Assembly (NCBI GenBank): GCA_963703895.1
Contig: CAVPFX010000001.1
Span: 248,001 to 312,000, forward strand
DNA from: VRUE01 sp963703895
Lineage (GTDB): Bacteria; Actinomycetota; Thermoleophilia; Solirubrobacterales; 70-9
Reading direction: 5' to 3'
DNA length: 64,000 bases
The notes under the pieces are model-generated. The model had not been told where the DNA came from, did no database searches, and saw only the letters and a program-made list of their open reading frames with translations. Every line of letters begins with the position of its first letter. Position 1 is the first letter of the stretch. Shown here in pieces: positions 55,505 to 64,000 of this stretch. Position numbers and translations under genes: made by a program.

Positions 55505-56272
55505 TTAGACCGCCAGCGCGGTGGCGAACACCGCGCAGGAGCCCGTGCCCGGCGTCGGTACCCGCGAGCTGGCGTCGAAGCTCAGGGTGATGATTCTGGC
55601 GGGCGTTCGCGCCACGATCGTCCCGGTTGCGCCAACCTCGGTCCCGGTCGAGGCGGTCGGGATGACGTTGCCGTCGCCTTCGAACTGTCCGCGGCGAGCT
55701 TCGGTGTTGTTGGTGGTGTAGCCATAGCCGGTCCGGGTGGCGCCGATCACCCGCAGGATCATCGCGCTGATACCGCCGTTGTACTCGCAGGTGGCACGCA
55801 CGGTGACGCCGGCGATTGTGAGGACGTCGGAGACGCAGAAGACGGAGAGGGTGCAGCCGGAGAAAGCCCGGTCGATGTAGCCGACCTGGCTGTTGCTGAC
55901 GAAGCTGCTGGCGGGGTTGCCGCCGAGCAGATCGGCGTTGGCCGCCAGGTTCGCTTTGGTCGCGACGGCGGCTTTGTCGGCGCTCAGGGCGCTGGTCGCC
56001 AGGGACGCCCGGTCGGCGCTGCCCGCGCTCGTCGCCCGATCGGCATTGAGCGCCGTCGGCACGGGACCGAGTGTGCGGCTGTCCACCTTCGCGCCGGTGA
56101 TCGTCCCGTCCTTGATCTTGACCCCGGTCACCGCGCCCGTCTTCAGCTGCGCGGTGCCGACGCTCTTGGCCGGCAGCCGGGCGGCCGCGTAGGCGCCGCC
56201 GCCGAGCAGGATGAAGAGGCAGATCGTCGAGATCACGTTGGCGTAGCTGAGGTGGCGGCGAGCTGACTTCAT
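55505..56272 (-). CDS. Membrane-anchored repeat protein, Thermoleophilia LSYANVI type
   Basis: This 255-residue protein opens MKSARRHLSYANVISTICLF followed by ILLGGGAYAA, an N-terminal anchor that I associate with a large paralogous family of Solirubrobacterales. Next comes ARLPAKSVGTAQLKTGAVTG and VKIKDGTITGAKVDSRTLG, a short-period repeat predicted as beta-solenoid, then an Ala/Asp-rich stretch and a C-terminal strand-rich domain (CTLSVFCVSDVLTIAGVTVR). Cell-surface role is likely; no specific function is known. Confidence 0.72.
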   Translation of the reverse strand: MKSARRHLSYANVISTICLFILLGGGAYAAARLPAKSVGTAQLKTGAVTGVKIKDGTITGAKVDSRTLGPVPTALNADRATSAGSADRASLATSALSADKAAVATKANLAANADLLGGNPASSFVSNSQVGYIDRAFSGCTLSVFCVSDVLTIAGVTVRATCEYNGGISAMILRVIGATRTGYGYTTNNTEARRGQFEGDGNVIPTASTGTEVGATGTIVARTPARIITLSFDASSRVPTPGTGSCAVFATALAV

Positions 56273-56424
56273 CGAGTCTCCGTTCGGACGAGGGGTTCGA
56301 GGTCTTCTCGACCCTGGCTGCGGGCGCCTTTAGCTATGCGCCCTGGCACCCGGCTCCTACTCGCCTCGAGGCGAAGACCGGCCGCCGGAGTAGCGGCGGG
56401 ACCGGGTGGGTACTTTGGAAGTAG

Positions 56425-58534
56425 ATGCGCTATCGCCTGCTCGCAAGCCTCGTGGCGGCGCTGATCGTTGCCTTCGGGGTATTCCCAAGCATCGGCGGCG
56501 CGGCCCCAAGCTGCGCCGAAGGCCCGGAAACCGTCGGGACGACGATTATCGGCACGCCCTGCGCCGACCTGATCCGCCTGCCGCGAACGGTCACCACCGT
56601 CTTCGGCGAAGGTGGCGACGACGTGCTCTACGGCCAGCGCGGCAACGACAGCCTCTTCGGCGGCGAAGGGGCCGACCGGCTCTACGGCGGGGTCGGCGAC
56701 GACCGGCTCCGCGGCGGCCCGGGCGACGACCGGCTCTCCGGTGGGTTCGGCGCCGATTCCCTCGATGGCGAAGGCGGCAGCGACCTCGCCCGCGGCGACG
56801 CGACGATCGACTCGATCGGCGACTCGGGTGGCGGCAGCGACACCCTCAGCTTCGCGACCGGGGTGACGCCCGGCTTCCCCAACACGGGCTCCTTCTTCAC
56901 CGACGCTGGCTTCCCGGCGGGCGCCGAGGGACGCGGCGTCTACGTCGACCTGGGGCAGGACTTCGCCAACGACGGCTCCGCTCCGTCCGGCGGCGGCTTC
57001 GACGTGCCGCTCGAACCGGCGACCGACTTCGGCGACTTCGAGACCGTGATCGGCACCCCCTTCCCCGACTACATCGTCGGCACCTCCGGAGCGGAGACTT
57101 TCTACGGCGGCGGTGGCGCGGACCTGATCGACGGCGGCGGGGGCGGCGACGTCGCCCACGGCGGCGCCGACGGGGACGGCTGCGTCGATGTCACGACGGA
57201 GGACTGCGAGCTTCTCCGGCGAGGAAATCGAGCTGCGCGATCCCGGCGCGATCGCCGTCGGCGTCATGGCCCCGGGCGCACCCGGGGGCCCTGCCGTCTA
57301 CCTGACCGGCAGCGACGAAGCCGACCGAGTGACGGCGAGCTACGCATCGGGAGCGGTCACCTTCACCCTGGCCGCGGGCAGCGAGGGGCAGTTCGAAGCC
57401 GGCACCGCGGGGGGCTGCTCCGCTCCATCCGGAGGATCGGTCTCCTGCCCCGTGCCGGAAGCCCCCGACTCGATTTTGCTTAGCGGCCTGGCAGGCGACG
57501 ACGTCCTCTCCGCCCCCGGCCTGCCCGAAGCCGTCTCGGTCATCGCCCTGGGAAACGAAGGAGATGACAACCTCACCGGCGGCGAGACCGAAGACGCGCT
57601 GGTCGACGGCGCGGGAGACGACGTCGTCAACGCAGCCGGCCGCGACGACGCGCTGCCCAACAACGGCGGCGGCGACCAGCTCCACGCCGGCGCGGGCGAG
57701 GACCTCTTCATCTCCAACGCGGTCTGCGACGGCGACTCCCTCGACGGCGGCGGCGATCGCGACAACGCCAACTGGGCCAATTTCGGCTCCGGCGTGACGA
57801 TCGACATGGCCCAGCAGAGAGCCGGGTTGATCGGCCCCCAAGGCGAGGCGCACTGCCCAAGCACCGATCAACTGACGAGCCTGCAGGCGATCGAGGACAT
57901 CGAGGCCACCAACGGGGCCGACAACCTCCTTGGCGACTCCGGGCCCAACCAGCTGCTGGGCAGGGACGGCTCTGACAATCTTCTCGCGGGCGCCGGCAAC
58001 GACCTCCTGCTGGCCAACTCCGGCGACTCCGATCCGACCGTCGATTGCGGCGAGGGCTTCGATACGGCCCTGGTCGACTTCGCCAGCGCGGGCACCGACG
58101 GTCCGCCGGTCGACTGCGAGTCAGTCGAAGAACGTGCATCGAACAGCTTCCGCCCACCCGACACCCCGCCCGACCCAGAACCGGAACCCGAACCCGAACT
58201 GCCGGCGCCGCCGCTGGTCCAGCGGCCTCCGGTGTCGGACCCGCCGCCGCCACGGCCCGACCGCACCCCGCCCGCGACCAGCCTTCGCCGGCATCCTCAG
58301 GCGCTCCTCTTCGCCACGGGCCAGCGCCGCCTCGTCACCTTTTCCTTCGGGGCTTCCGAGCCAGGAGCGCGCTTCCGCTGCCGCCTCGACCGCCAGCCGT
58401 TTCGCCCCTGCCGGTCGCCTCGCGGTTATCGAGTTGCCCCCGGGCGACACGCCTTCAGCGTCTTCTCGATCGACGCCGCCGGCAACCGCGACCCCTCGCC
58501 GTCCCTGTTCCGCTTCCGCGTCCGCTCTCGCTGA
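56425..58534 (+). CDS. Secreted calcium-binding (RTX-like) repeat protein, frameshifted near 57207
   Basis: The first frame from ATG 56425 has a signal peptide (LLASLVAALIVAFGVFPSIGG) and hemolysin-type repeats (GGDDVLYGQRGNDSLFGGEG, ADRLYGGVGDDRLRGGPGDD) up to CVDVTTEDC. From about 57207 the continuation is in the next frame: SFSGEEIELRDPGAIAVGV, more GDDxL repeats (GLAGDDVLSAPGL, GAGNDLLLANSGD), a Pro-rich spacer and a C-terminal domain (FSFGASEPGARFRCRLDRQP, HAFSVFSIDAAGNRD). Dropping one base around GACTGCGAGC joins both into 702 residues. Alternatively the second frame is a separate gene from ATG 57188, but it would lack an export signal. Confidence 0.75.
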
Positions 58535-58578
58535 AGGCAAGCGAGGTGGGCAACCCGCAGCGAGGGCCCCTGGCGGAA

Positions 58579-59049
58579 CTAGCTCCCTTCCGCCAAGCGG
58601 TCGAGGTGGCGCTTGCCGACCTCGTTGGTGAGGCGCAGGAACTCGGTGATCCGGGTCAGCTCGGCGGTGGTGAAGCGGCTCGCCAAGGACGCCTCCCACT
58701 CCGCTGCCAACGGGCCCCAGATTCGCTCGGCGCGAGCGTAGAACTCCGCGGTCACCTCGACCTTGACGCGGCGACGGTCGCCTGGGTCGGGGACGCGGCG
58801 GGCGAAGCCGGCGCGCTCGAGCCGATCGATGACGCCGGTCACCGCGCCGCTGGTCAGCCCCACCTCGGCCGCCAACTCGCCAGCGGTGAGGCCGCCGGCA
58901 TTCTCGATCGCGTTGAGGCAGTGCAGGTCGGTGTGGTTGACCCCGAGCCGGTCGGCAGCGAGGTTTTCGAAGGCGCTGTCCTGATTGCCGCTGGCGCGAA
59001 AGGCGGTAATCAGCTCCCCGATCAGTTTTCGCTTTGGACTTGCTGACAT
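58579..59049 (-). CDS. MarR family transcriptional regulator
   Basis: This 156-residue protein has the MarR winged helix: LGVNHTDLHCLNAIENAG, LTAGELAAEVGLTSGAVTGV, IDRLERAGFARRVPDPGDRR, RVKVEVTAEF, where DPGDRRRVKV is the wing. ATG 59049 is the start. It is divergent from a VOC-family gene; a dyad CTTAG-TTG-CTAAG lies immediately before its start. It most likely represses itself and possibly the VOC gene, with a small phenolic or drug ligand by family habit. Confidence 0.92.
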   Translation of the reverse strand: MSASPKRKLIGELITAFRASGNQDSAFENLAADRLGVNHTDLHCLNAIENAGGLTAGELAAEVGLTSGAVTGVIDRLERAGFARRVPDPGDRRRVKVEVTAEFYARAERIWGPLAAEWEASLASRFTTAELTRITEFLRLTNEVGKRHLDRLAEGS

Positions 59050-59080
59050 ATCTCTTAGTTGCTAAGATACTTAATAGATA
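59047..59080. promoter_or_regulatory. MarR-type dyad at the regulator promoter
   Basis: CTTAG (59054-59058), TTG, CTAAG (59062-59066) is a perfect dyad within TATCTCTTAGTTGCTAAGAT, followed by TACTTAATAGATAAGG. The AT-rich TTAG...CTAA pattern is typical of MarR operators and overlaps the start of the marR gene. Confidence 0.6.
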
Positions 59081-59135
59081 AGGAACTTACCGGGCGAGAG
59101 AATCATAGGACGCCTGGACGACGAAGGGAGTGCGA

Positions 59136-59534
59136 ATGACGGACGCGGGAAACACGGCATCGAAGACCGGGTGGCGGCTGGAGCTGATTCAGGTGCCGGT
59201 CTCCGACGTCGATCGAGCCAAGGCTTTCTACATCGATCGGGTCGGCTTCCTCGCCGAACACGATCATCAGGTGAGCGAGGAGCTGCGCTTCGTACAGCTG
59301 ACCCCGCCCGGCTCGGCCTGCTCGATCGCGCTGACCAGCGGCGCCCACCAGATGCAGCCGGGCAGCGTCTCGGGCTTGCAGCTGGTCGTCGAGGACGCAG
59401 CCGCGGCTAGGGCGGAGCTGCTCGAGCGCGGGGTCGAGGCGAGCGAGGTGCAGGAGTTCCCCTGGGGGCGCTTCGTCTTCTTCGCCGACCCGGACGGCAA
59501 CGGCTGGGCCGTCCAGGAGATTACGGCGCCGTGA
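59136..59534 (+). CDS. VOC/glyoxalase family protein
   Basis: ATG 59136 (132 residues) is preferred over GTG 59130 because AGGGAG lies five bases upstream. WRLELIQVPVSDVDRAKAFY, IDRVGFLAEHDHQ and GRFVFFADPDGNGWAVQE are the paired beta-alpha-beta-beta-beta halves of the vicinal-oxygen-chelate fold, ending with the family phrase F-x-DPDGNxWxxQE. Members act as lyases, dioxygenases or resistance binding proteins; the role here is unknown. Divergence from marR suggests co-regulation. Confidence 0.87.
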   Translation: MTDAGNTASKTGWRLELIQVPVSDVDRAKAFYIDRVGFLAEHDHQVSEELRFVQLTPPGSACSIALTSGAHQMQPGSVSGLQLVVEDAAAARAELLERGVEASEVQEFPWGRFVFFADPDGNGWAVQEITAP

Positions 59535-59585
59535 ACTCGACCGAAACGCAGCCGAGCTCGGGGCCGATGAGGAGATCGCCGCCGC

Positions 59586-60185
59586 TCAGCGGCAGACGCG
59601 ATAGCGCAGGTGGGTGACGCCGGGGCCGTCGACGATCCGGATCGGCTCGAGCTCGATGTGATCGGTGCCGAGATGCTCGAAGAGGCGGCGGCCCTCGCCG
59701 AGCAGGACCGGGATCAGGTGGATCTGCAGCTCATCGAGGACACCGGCGGCGAGCGCCAGCTGGGCGGTGCCGACACCGTGGACCAGCACGTCCTTCTCGC
59801 CGGCGGCCTGCTTGGCGCGGGCCATCGCCGTGACGACGTCGCTGAGGTAGGTCACCAGCGGCCATCTCGCTTCCTCGGCCGGATGCGGATCGCGGCTGAG
59901 GATGAAGATCGGCACGCCGTCGTGGTGATCGCCGCCCCAGCCTTCGGCGGGCTCGATCGTCCCCCGGCCGGCGACCACCGCACCGGTTGCCATCAGCTCG
60001 TCCATCAGCTCGCCGTTGACGCCGGCTGGTCGGCCGGGAACTCCTGAGTGATCTGTAGCGGCACCCGTGAAGAACCACTCGTGCAGGCGGTGCCCGCCAT
60101 CGCCGAGGCCGTTGTTCGGCCTCTCGTTGGGACCAGCGACGAATCCGTCCAGGGACATCGACATGTAGAGCACGGTCGAGGACAT
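59586..60185 (-). CDS. Dihydrofolate reductase-like (RibD C-terminal) family protein
   Basis: This 199-residue protein has STVLYMSMSLDGFVAGPNER, MATGAVVAGRGTIEPAEGWG, FILSRDPHP and VLVHGVGTAQLALAAGVLDE, then HLIPVLLGEGRRLFE, the NADPH-binding fold of RibD C-terminal/DHFR-like reductases. Such stand-alone proteins (YyaP/YwjB type) have no settled substrate. ATG 60185 follows AAGGAGAACCG. It is convergent with the VOC gene. Confidence 0.87.
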   Translation of the reverse strand: MSSTVLYMSMSLDGFVAGPNERPNNGLGDGGHRLHEWFFTGAATDHSGVPGRPAGVNGELMDELMATGAVVAGRGTIEPAEGWGGDHHDGVPIFILSRDPHPAEEARWPLVTYLSDVVTAMARAKQAAGEKDVLVHGVGTAQLALAAGVLDELQIHLIPVLLGEGRRLFEHLGTDHIELEPIRIVDGPGVTHLRYRVCR

Positions 60186-60346
60186 CGGTTCTCCTTGTCT
60201 TGCTCAGCGGGCTCCATTTTGGCCGCGCCTCTACCAGTACGACGAACAAGCGGCGCGAAAATCGACAACTGGGGGCTCAGCACTCGGTCGCATGTGAGGA
60301 CGGTCGGGCTCGGAACTGAACTTCGAGAACCTCCCTAAAGCGCTGT

Positions 60347-60772
60347 CTAGGCGGGGTCGCCCCAGGCGGTGGCGACGAGCGAACGGGGGCCGCCCCTGTC
60401 GCGGTGCTCACAGAGGTAGATGCCCTGCCAGGTCCCCAGCGCGGGGCGGCCGTCGCTCAGGGGCAGGGTCAGCGACGGGCCCAGCAGCGCCGCCTTGATG
60501 TGGGCGGGCATGTCGTCGTCGCCCTCGAGGGTGTGCGTCCAGTACGGCGCGCCTTCCGGGACCGCGCGATCGAACCAGGCCTCGAAATCCCGCCGCACCT
60601 CCGGCGAGGCGTTCTCGCTCAAGGCCAGGGAGGCCGAGGTGTGTTGGATCAGCAGGTGGAGGATCCCGGTCGAGATCTCGCCGAGCTCAGGGAGGGCATC
60701 GAGCACCTCCCCGGTGACCAGGTGAAAGCCGCGCGGCTGCGCCGGCAGTCGAATCGCCCGCTGGACCCACAT
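60347..60772 (-). CDS. YjbQ family (UPF0047) protein
   Basis: ATG 60772 gives 141 residues: RGFHLVTGEVLDALPELGEI, GILHLLIQHTSASLALSENA, WTHTLEGDDDMPAHIKAALL, then LPLSDGRPALGTWQGIYLCE. HTSASL, the Glu-Asn region and the DDDMPAHIK and GTWQ motifs are the family signature; YjbQ proteins show secondary thiamine-phosphate synthase activity in vitro. The ATG shares its A with the stop of the upstream gene (TGATG), so the two are coupled. Confidence 0.92.
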   Translation of the reverse strand: MWVQRAIRLPAQPRGFHLVTGEVLDALPELGEISTGILHLLIQHTSASLALSENASPEVRRDFEAWFDRAVPEGAPYWTHTLEGDDDMPAHIKAALLGPSLTLPLSDGRPALGTWQGIYLCEHRDRGGPRSLVATAWGDPA

Positions 60773-61140
60773 CAGCCCGCGACCCAGGCCTTTGCCTCCT
60801 CCAGCCCCTCGAGGTCGCGAATCAACACTTCGCCGGGCGTCAACCAGGTAAACATGTGCATCGCCTTGGCGACCCACTCGACATCGGTGACGAGGGCGAA
60901 GCGCTTCCAGGCGGAGTGGTCGCGAATCCAGGCCTTGAGCCCAGTCTTCATGTCCTCGGGTATCGCGGCGGCCTCCAAGCCGTCGAAATCCGTAAGGACG
61001 AATAGCAGTCGCAGTTCCCCCGACTCGACCCCCTCGCGAAGCGTTGGCTCCAGCACCCCGGCGTAGTCGTCCTTGCTGAGCTTGCCCGAAGCCCGTAGCC
61101 CGACGGTCCCCGTCGGCATCCCATCAATTCGCTCGATCAT
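60772..61140 (-). CDS. SpoIIAA-like (STAS-related) protein
   Basis: This 122-residue protein has VGLRASGKLSKDDYAGVLEP, LRLLFVLTDFDGLEAAA, FALVTDVEWVAKAMHMFTWL and TPGEVLIRDLEGLEEAKAWV, the layout of the SpoIIAA-like family (DUF3478 type), a soluble STAS-like fold with no established role. ATG 61140 follows AGGAGGAAGAA. It is the first gene of a coupled pair with the YjbQ-like gene. Confidence 0.85.
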   Translation of the reverse strand: MIERIDGMPTGTVGLRASGKLSKDDYAGVLEPTLREGVESGELRLLFVLTDFDGLEAAAIPEDMKTGLKAWIRDHSAWKRFALVTDVEWVAKAMHMFTWLTPGEVLIRDLEGLEEAKAWVAG

Positions 61141-61163
61141 TTCTTCCTCCTATGGCTCATCGC

Positions 61164-61493
61164 CTAGAAATCCGCCCAATCGTGGCACGGTCGGAGCCTG
61201 TCTGAGGCTAGTACCCGCTCCATCAACATGAGCGAAATCTCTGCTTCCCGGTATTTGTCCTCTCCGCAGTACTCGAAAGCGCGGCCGTCCGGAGTCAGAT
61301 GGAGGTAGCACTTGGTTTCTCTGTTCTTGTAAGCGTGTAGAGGAGTCCCGTCTTTCAGTTGGACTTCGTGCATCCACATGAAGTCGGCGACGAGGTAGTC
61401 GGAGAGGAGTTTGAGGAGCGGGTCCCAGTGAGGCGTGTCGCGCTGGGTGATCTGGCCGTGTCTTTTTCTTGGAGTCCTTTTTCTTTGAGTCAT
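61164..61493 (-). CDS. Small hypothetical protein with conserved core
   Basis: ATG 61493 (MTQRKRTPRKRHG) gives 109 residues. The core WDPLLKLLSDYLVADFMWMH, EVQLKDGTPLHAYKNRETKC, YLHLTPDGRAFEY resembles a small protein I have met repeatedly in Solirubrobacterales (MWM, HAYKH and YLHL words), without known function. An in-frame start further upstream overlaps nothing but adds low-complexity sequence. It lies 23 bases upstream of the SpoIIAA-like gene. Confidence 0.55.
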   Translation of the reverse strand: MTQRKRTPRKRHGQITQRDTPHWDPLLKLLSDYLVADFMWMHEVQLKDGTPLHAYKNRETKCYLHLTPDGRAFEYCGEDKYREAEISLMLMERVLASDRLRPCHDWADF

Positions 61494-61599
61494 CTGACGA
61501 TCCTCGGCGCCCCGCCACAACGCAACAAGACCCGAGAGTGCCGAAACCGAAAACTCGGTGCTACGAAACACGCGGCCGTCGTCGGCCTGAGTTGCAGCT

Positions 61600-61893
61600 C
61601 TACGAGCCCACGTACCGGGCGACGGCCTCGCGGGCGAGGTCACTGACTGAGCGGCCTTCTTCTTTGGCTCGCTCTTGAGCGGCGCGATAGAGGTCGGGGG
61701 TGGTGCGAAAGCTCAATCGTGGAGAGGGCCCAACGCCGGCAAGCGAGGGACGGCCGACTCGTTGGCGTTTCGCCTTCGAGAGGTCGTAGCCGCCCTCTGC
61801 CTCGGCGGCGAGGGCGTCGGCGATCTCAGGGGTGATCTCATCCCCGGACTTCGTTCTGGGATTCGTGCTGTTCGCCTTTTTCACCTTTGCCAT
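61600..61893 (-). CDS. Ribbon-helix-helix antitoxin (BrnA-like)
   Basis: This 97-residue protein has a basic N-terminus, then RPSLAGVGPSPRLSFRTTPD and LYRAAQERAKEEGRSVSDLA, REAVARYVGS, a clear ribbon-helix-helix DNA-binding unit at the C-terminal end. It overlaps the end of the upstream toxin-like gene by 13 bases. Toxin first and RHH second is the order of BrnTA modules. It probably neutralises the toxin and represses the pair. Confidence 0.78.
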   Translation of the reverse strand: MAKVKKANSTNPRTKSGDEITPEIADALAAEAEGGYDLSKAKRQRVGRPSLAGVGPSPRLSFRTTPDLYRAAQERAKEEGRSVSDLAREAVARYVGS

Positions 61894-62192
61894 TTCTTCG
61901 CTTCCTCATATTGCTCGCGATAACGGTCGCGTAGCGGCATTGCGTGGATCACCAGCAGGCTCTCGTCCTCGAGCTCGACCGCCATCACCTCCAACGCGAT
62001 CCCCTCTGTGTCATCGCCGAGAAAGACGAGTCGCGCACTGGCTTCCGACCGATCCCCAACGGACGGCTCCTGCACGAAGCGAAGGCCACAATGCTCGATG
62101 ACGTAGCGAGAGCGTTCATGAGATATCCGATGCTTGGTCGCGGAGCGAGCCCAGACGAAACGAGTGGGCAGACTGCCAGTTTTGTCTGACAA
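61881..62192 (-). CDS. BrnT-like toxin, start uncertain
   Basis: From TTG 62192 there are 103 residues: FVWARSATKHRISHERSRYV, IEHCGLRF, RLVFLGDDTEGIALEVMAVE, SLLVIHAMPLRDRYREQYEE. The K-H-x-I...E start, the central strand pair and the VIHAMP-x-R-x-x-Y end match a BrnT-like RNase layout, although identity to BrnT is low. The minus-strand TAATAT box (62197-62192) overlaps the proposed TTG, so the true start may be downstream or the box is chance; TTGTCTGACAA (62183-62193) is a possible operator. Confidence 0.6.
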   Translation of the reverse strand: MSDKTGSLPTRFVWARSATKHRISHERSRYVIEHCGLRFVQEPSVGDRSEASARLVFLGDDTEGIALEVMAVELEDESLLVIHAMPLRDRYREQYEEAKKWQR

Positions 62193-62298
62193 TATTACCA
62201 GGATGCCTCGAGGGAATCGCTTCATCTGCGCTACCCAAGCCTGTGGAGATGGCTTAGTCGCCCCCAGCTCCCACCCGACCTCGAGCTGCCACAGCAAA

Positions 62299-62325
62299 CG
62301 ACCCCGGCCGCATTGGCCGGGGTCG
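62299..62325 (-). terminator. Terminator hairpin after the MMPL gene
   Basis: CGACCCCGGCC (62299-62309) and GGCCGGGGTCG (62315-62325) form a perfect 11-bp GC stem with a 5-base loop. On the minus strand it lies 18 bases after the MMPL stop and is followed by TTTGCTG. Confidence 0.75.
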
Positions 62326-62342
62326 CGTGTGTTGCGCCGTCC

Positions 62343-64000
62343 CTAACCCTGAGCCGCAACCGGCTCGGGCTCCGCGTGCTCGACGCGGGGCAGCCAACCG
62401 AGTGAGCGGGGCAGGTACCAGTTGCGGTCCCCGAGCAGCTTCATCGCCGCGGGGAGCAGGATCGCCCGGACGATCGTGGCGTCGATCAGGACCGCCACGG
62501 CCAGGCCCACGCCCATCTCCTTCATGTCGATGATGCTGAGGGTGGCGAAGACGGAGAAGACCGCCACCATCACCATCGCCGCGCTGGTCACGGTTCCCGC
62601 CGTAGCGAGGATGCCGGTGCGGACCGCGTCGTCGCTGCTCATGCCCTTGTCGACCGCCTCGCGGACCCGGCTGAGGATCAGCACGTGGTAGTCCATCGAG
62701 AGGCCGAAGAGGATCACGAACAGGAAGAGCGGCAGCCAGGAGCTGACTCCTCCATTTGAGTGGAAGCCCAACAGCGACTCGCCGAGCCCCTTCTGGAAGA
62801 CCAGCACCAGGACTCCGTAGGCAGCTCCAACCGAGAGCAGGTTGAGCACGATCGCCTTGATCGGGACGACGATCGAGCGGAACGTGATCAGCATCAACAG
62901 GAAGGCCAGCCCGAGCACGAAGGCGAAGACGAGCGGCAGGCGCTCGGCCAGCTGATCGTTGAAGTCCTTCGACTGGGCGGCATCGCCGGTGACGTTGACG
63001 CTTGCTCCCTGCACTCCGGCGAAGGCCGCCGGCACGAGCTGGTTGCGGACCTGCTCCATCGCCCGCGTCGCCGCGGCATCGCTGCCGCTGCCGACGGTGG
63101 GGATGTCAATCGCCGCAACGGTGTCGTCGGCACTGCGCGTCACCGTCACCGCACCGGCAACCGCCGGATCGTTCCCGGCCTCGCCGCGCAGGTCGGCGAT
63201 CGCCGCGGCGACGGGGCCCGATGTGAGGTCGTCGGCCTCGACCACGACCCTCGCTCCTGCGGCTTCACCCGGGAAGGCAGCGGTAACGCGATCGTATGTC
63301 TTGACCACCGGGATGTCCCGCGGCAAGTCGTCGGCACCGCTGACAACCGTGTGCATGCCCAGCGCCGGCAGCGCCAGCGCGACCAGCACGCCCACCGAGG
63401 CGACCGTGGCGATCACCGGGTGCCGCATCACGCGGTCGATGATCGGGGCCCAGACCGAGCGGCCCTGACGACGCTGACGCAGGCGCTCGATGAACGGAAT
63501 CCGGCCCTTTTCGACCCGGTCGCCGAGCTTCGAGAGCACTGCCGGCAGCACCGTCAGCGAGGCGAGCATCGCCACCGCGACGACGGTCATCGTGCCGACG
63601 GCGAACGAGGTGAAGGTCGGGTCGCCGCTGAGCAGCATCCCCGCCATCGCCGCGATCACGGTCAGGCCGGAGACGAGCACTGCCCGCCCCGAGGTCGCCG
63701 CCGCCGCTTGCAGCGAGGCCGAGGCCGTGCGCCCCGCCCGTCGCTCCTCGCGCTCGCGGCGCATGTAGAAGAGCGCGTAGTCGACGCCGACCGCGAGGCC
63801 GACCAGGACCACCACCGAGGAGACGTTGGGGTCCATCGGCACCAGCTGGCTCGGCAGGGCCAGCAGGCCGAGGGTCGCCACCACCGAGCTGAAGCCGATC
63901 AGCAGCGGCACGAAGGCAGCGACGAGAGCGCCGAAGGCGGCCAGCAGGATCAGCAGGGTGATCGGCAGCGAGGTCGTCTCCGCCTTGCTCAGGTCTTCGC
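62343..64000 (-). CDS. MMPL family (RND-type) transporter, N-terminal part outside the window
   Basis: The frame is open to the window edge (EDLSKAETTSLPITLLILLA before VPLLIGFSS), so about 552 C-terminal residues are seen. Hydrophobic clusters include GVDYALFYMRREREERRAG (the Asp-Tyr proton-relay motif of MMPL proteins), a periplasmic domain (VVVEADDLTSGPVAAAIADL, VNVTGDAAQSKDFNDQL), and the second half LFGLSMDYHVLILSRVREAV with the matching Asp-Tyr. Such proteins export lipids or other hydrophobic compounds using the proton gradient. A strong hairpin follows its stop. Confidence 0.92.
   Translation of the reverse strand, partial: EDLSKAETTSLPITLLILLAAFGALVAAFVPLLIGFSSVVATLGLLALPSQLVPMDPNVSSVVVLVGLAVGVDYALFYMRREREERRAGRTASASLQAAAATSGRAVLVSGLTVIAAMAGMLLSGDPTFTSFAVGTMTVVAVAMLASLTVLPAVLSKLGDRVEKGRIPFIERLRQRRQGRSVWAPIIDRVMRHPVIATVASVGVLVALALPALGMHTVVSGADDLPRDIPVVKTYDRVTAAFPGEAAGARVVVEADDLTSGPVAAAIADLRGEAGNDPAVAGAVTVTRSADDTVAAIDIPTVGSGSDAAATRAMEQVRNQLVPAAFAGVQGASVNVTGDAAQSKDFNDQLAERLPLVFAFVLGLAFLLMLITFRSIVVPIKAIVLNLLSVGAAYGVLVLVFQKGLGESLLGFHSNGGVSSWLPLFLFVILFGLSMDYHVLILSRVREAVDKGMSSDDAVRTGILATAGTVTSAAMVMVAVFSVFATLSIIDMKEMGVGLAVAVLIDATIVRAILLPAAMKLLGDRNWYLPRSLGWLPRVEHAEPEPVAAQG

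Noticed and set aside
56269..57267. 332-codon minus-strand frame opposite the calcium-repeat gene
   Set aside because: Its Ala/Val/Gly periodicity mirrors the GGxGxD repeats on the plus strand, and no independent feature supports it.

Overview
The window is GC-rich bacterial chromosome with GTG/TTG starts and tightly overlapping genes. Several proteins are of kinds I associate with Thermoleophilia (Solirubrobacterales-like Actinobacteria): a membrane-anchored protein opening with LSYANVI, secreted proteins with Lys-rich tails, an Asp-rich calcium-repeat protein, and an acidic protein opening MGILDEAIREHLELK. The lineage is an inference from these families; there is no rRNA here to confirm it. 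Both ends cut genes.

Layout. 1-13 kb: end of a DD-peptidase-like gene, a GYD protein, purD-purE-purB, a vapBC module, a flavin amine oxidase, a class III cyclase and a P450, then purC-purS-purQ-purL. 13-19.5 kb: a sugar-type ABC importer, then an MFS pump with a divergent TetR regulator. 19.5-28 kb: purF, purN-purH, two secreted proteins and a hipBA module behind an AT-rich tandem repeat. 28-32 kb: tRNA-Lys and thiamine genes (thiSG fusion, thiO, thiE) with a TPP riboswitch. 32-42 kb: pyruvate dehydrogenase (lpd, pdhA, pdhB, pdhC) followed by lipB-lipA, so a TPP- and lipoate-dependent enzyme sits beside synthesis of both cofactors. 42-45 kb: a compact RiPP-like locus. 45-50.4 kb: two tRNA-Ala genes, a homing-type endonuclease gene ending inside one of them, and a 3.4-kb cargo segment between a tRNA-Ala gene and a 46-bp copy of its 3' end. 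50-59 kb: DNA repair, HU and a run of secreted or surface proteins. 59-64 kb: MarR/VOC, small enzymes, a BrnTA-like pair and an MMPL-type exporter.

Most unusual points: (1) two paralogous 35-residue precursor peptides (leader motif YEAPSVEEI) with an HPr-kinase-like protein, a PqqD protein and a radical SAM-PqqD fusion whose SPASM-like region lacks its cysteines; (2) palindromic repeats, two of them sitting in-frame with lengths divisible by three inside interdomain linkers (pdhC, radical SAM gene); (3) coding sequence that looks derived from tRNA genes (two antisense T-arms in pdhC, a tRNA-Ser(CGA) D-arm plus anticodon arm in lipA); (4) a DUF4868/KwaB-like protein in the tRNA-bounded segment. 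Frameshifts in purB, purQ and a calcium-repeat gene, the first two in homopolymer runs, suggest base-calling errors.

The purine set here is purD, E, B, C, S, Q, L, F, N and H; purM and purK are not in the window. All assignments come from reading the sequence and remembered family motifs; no search was run.
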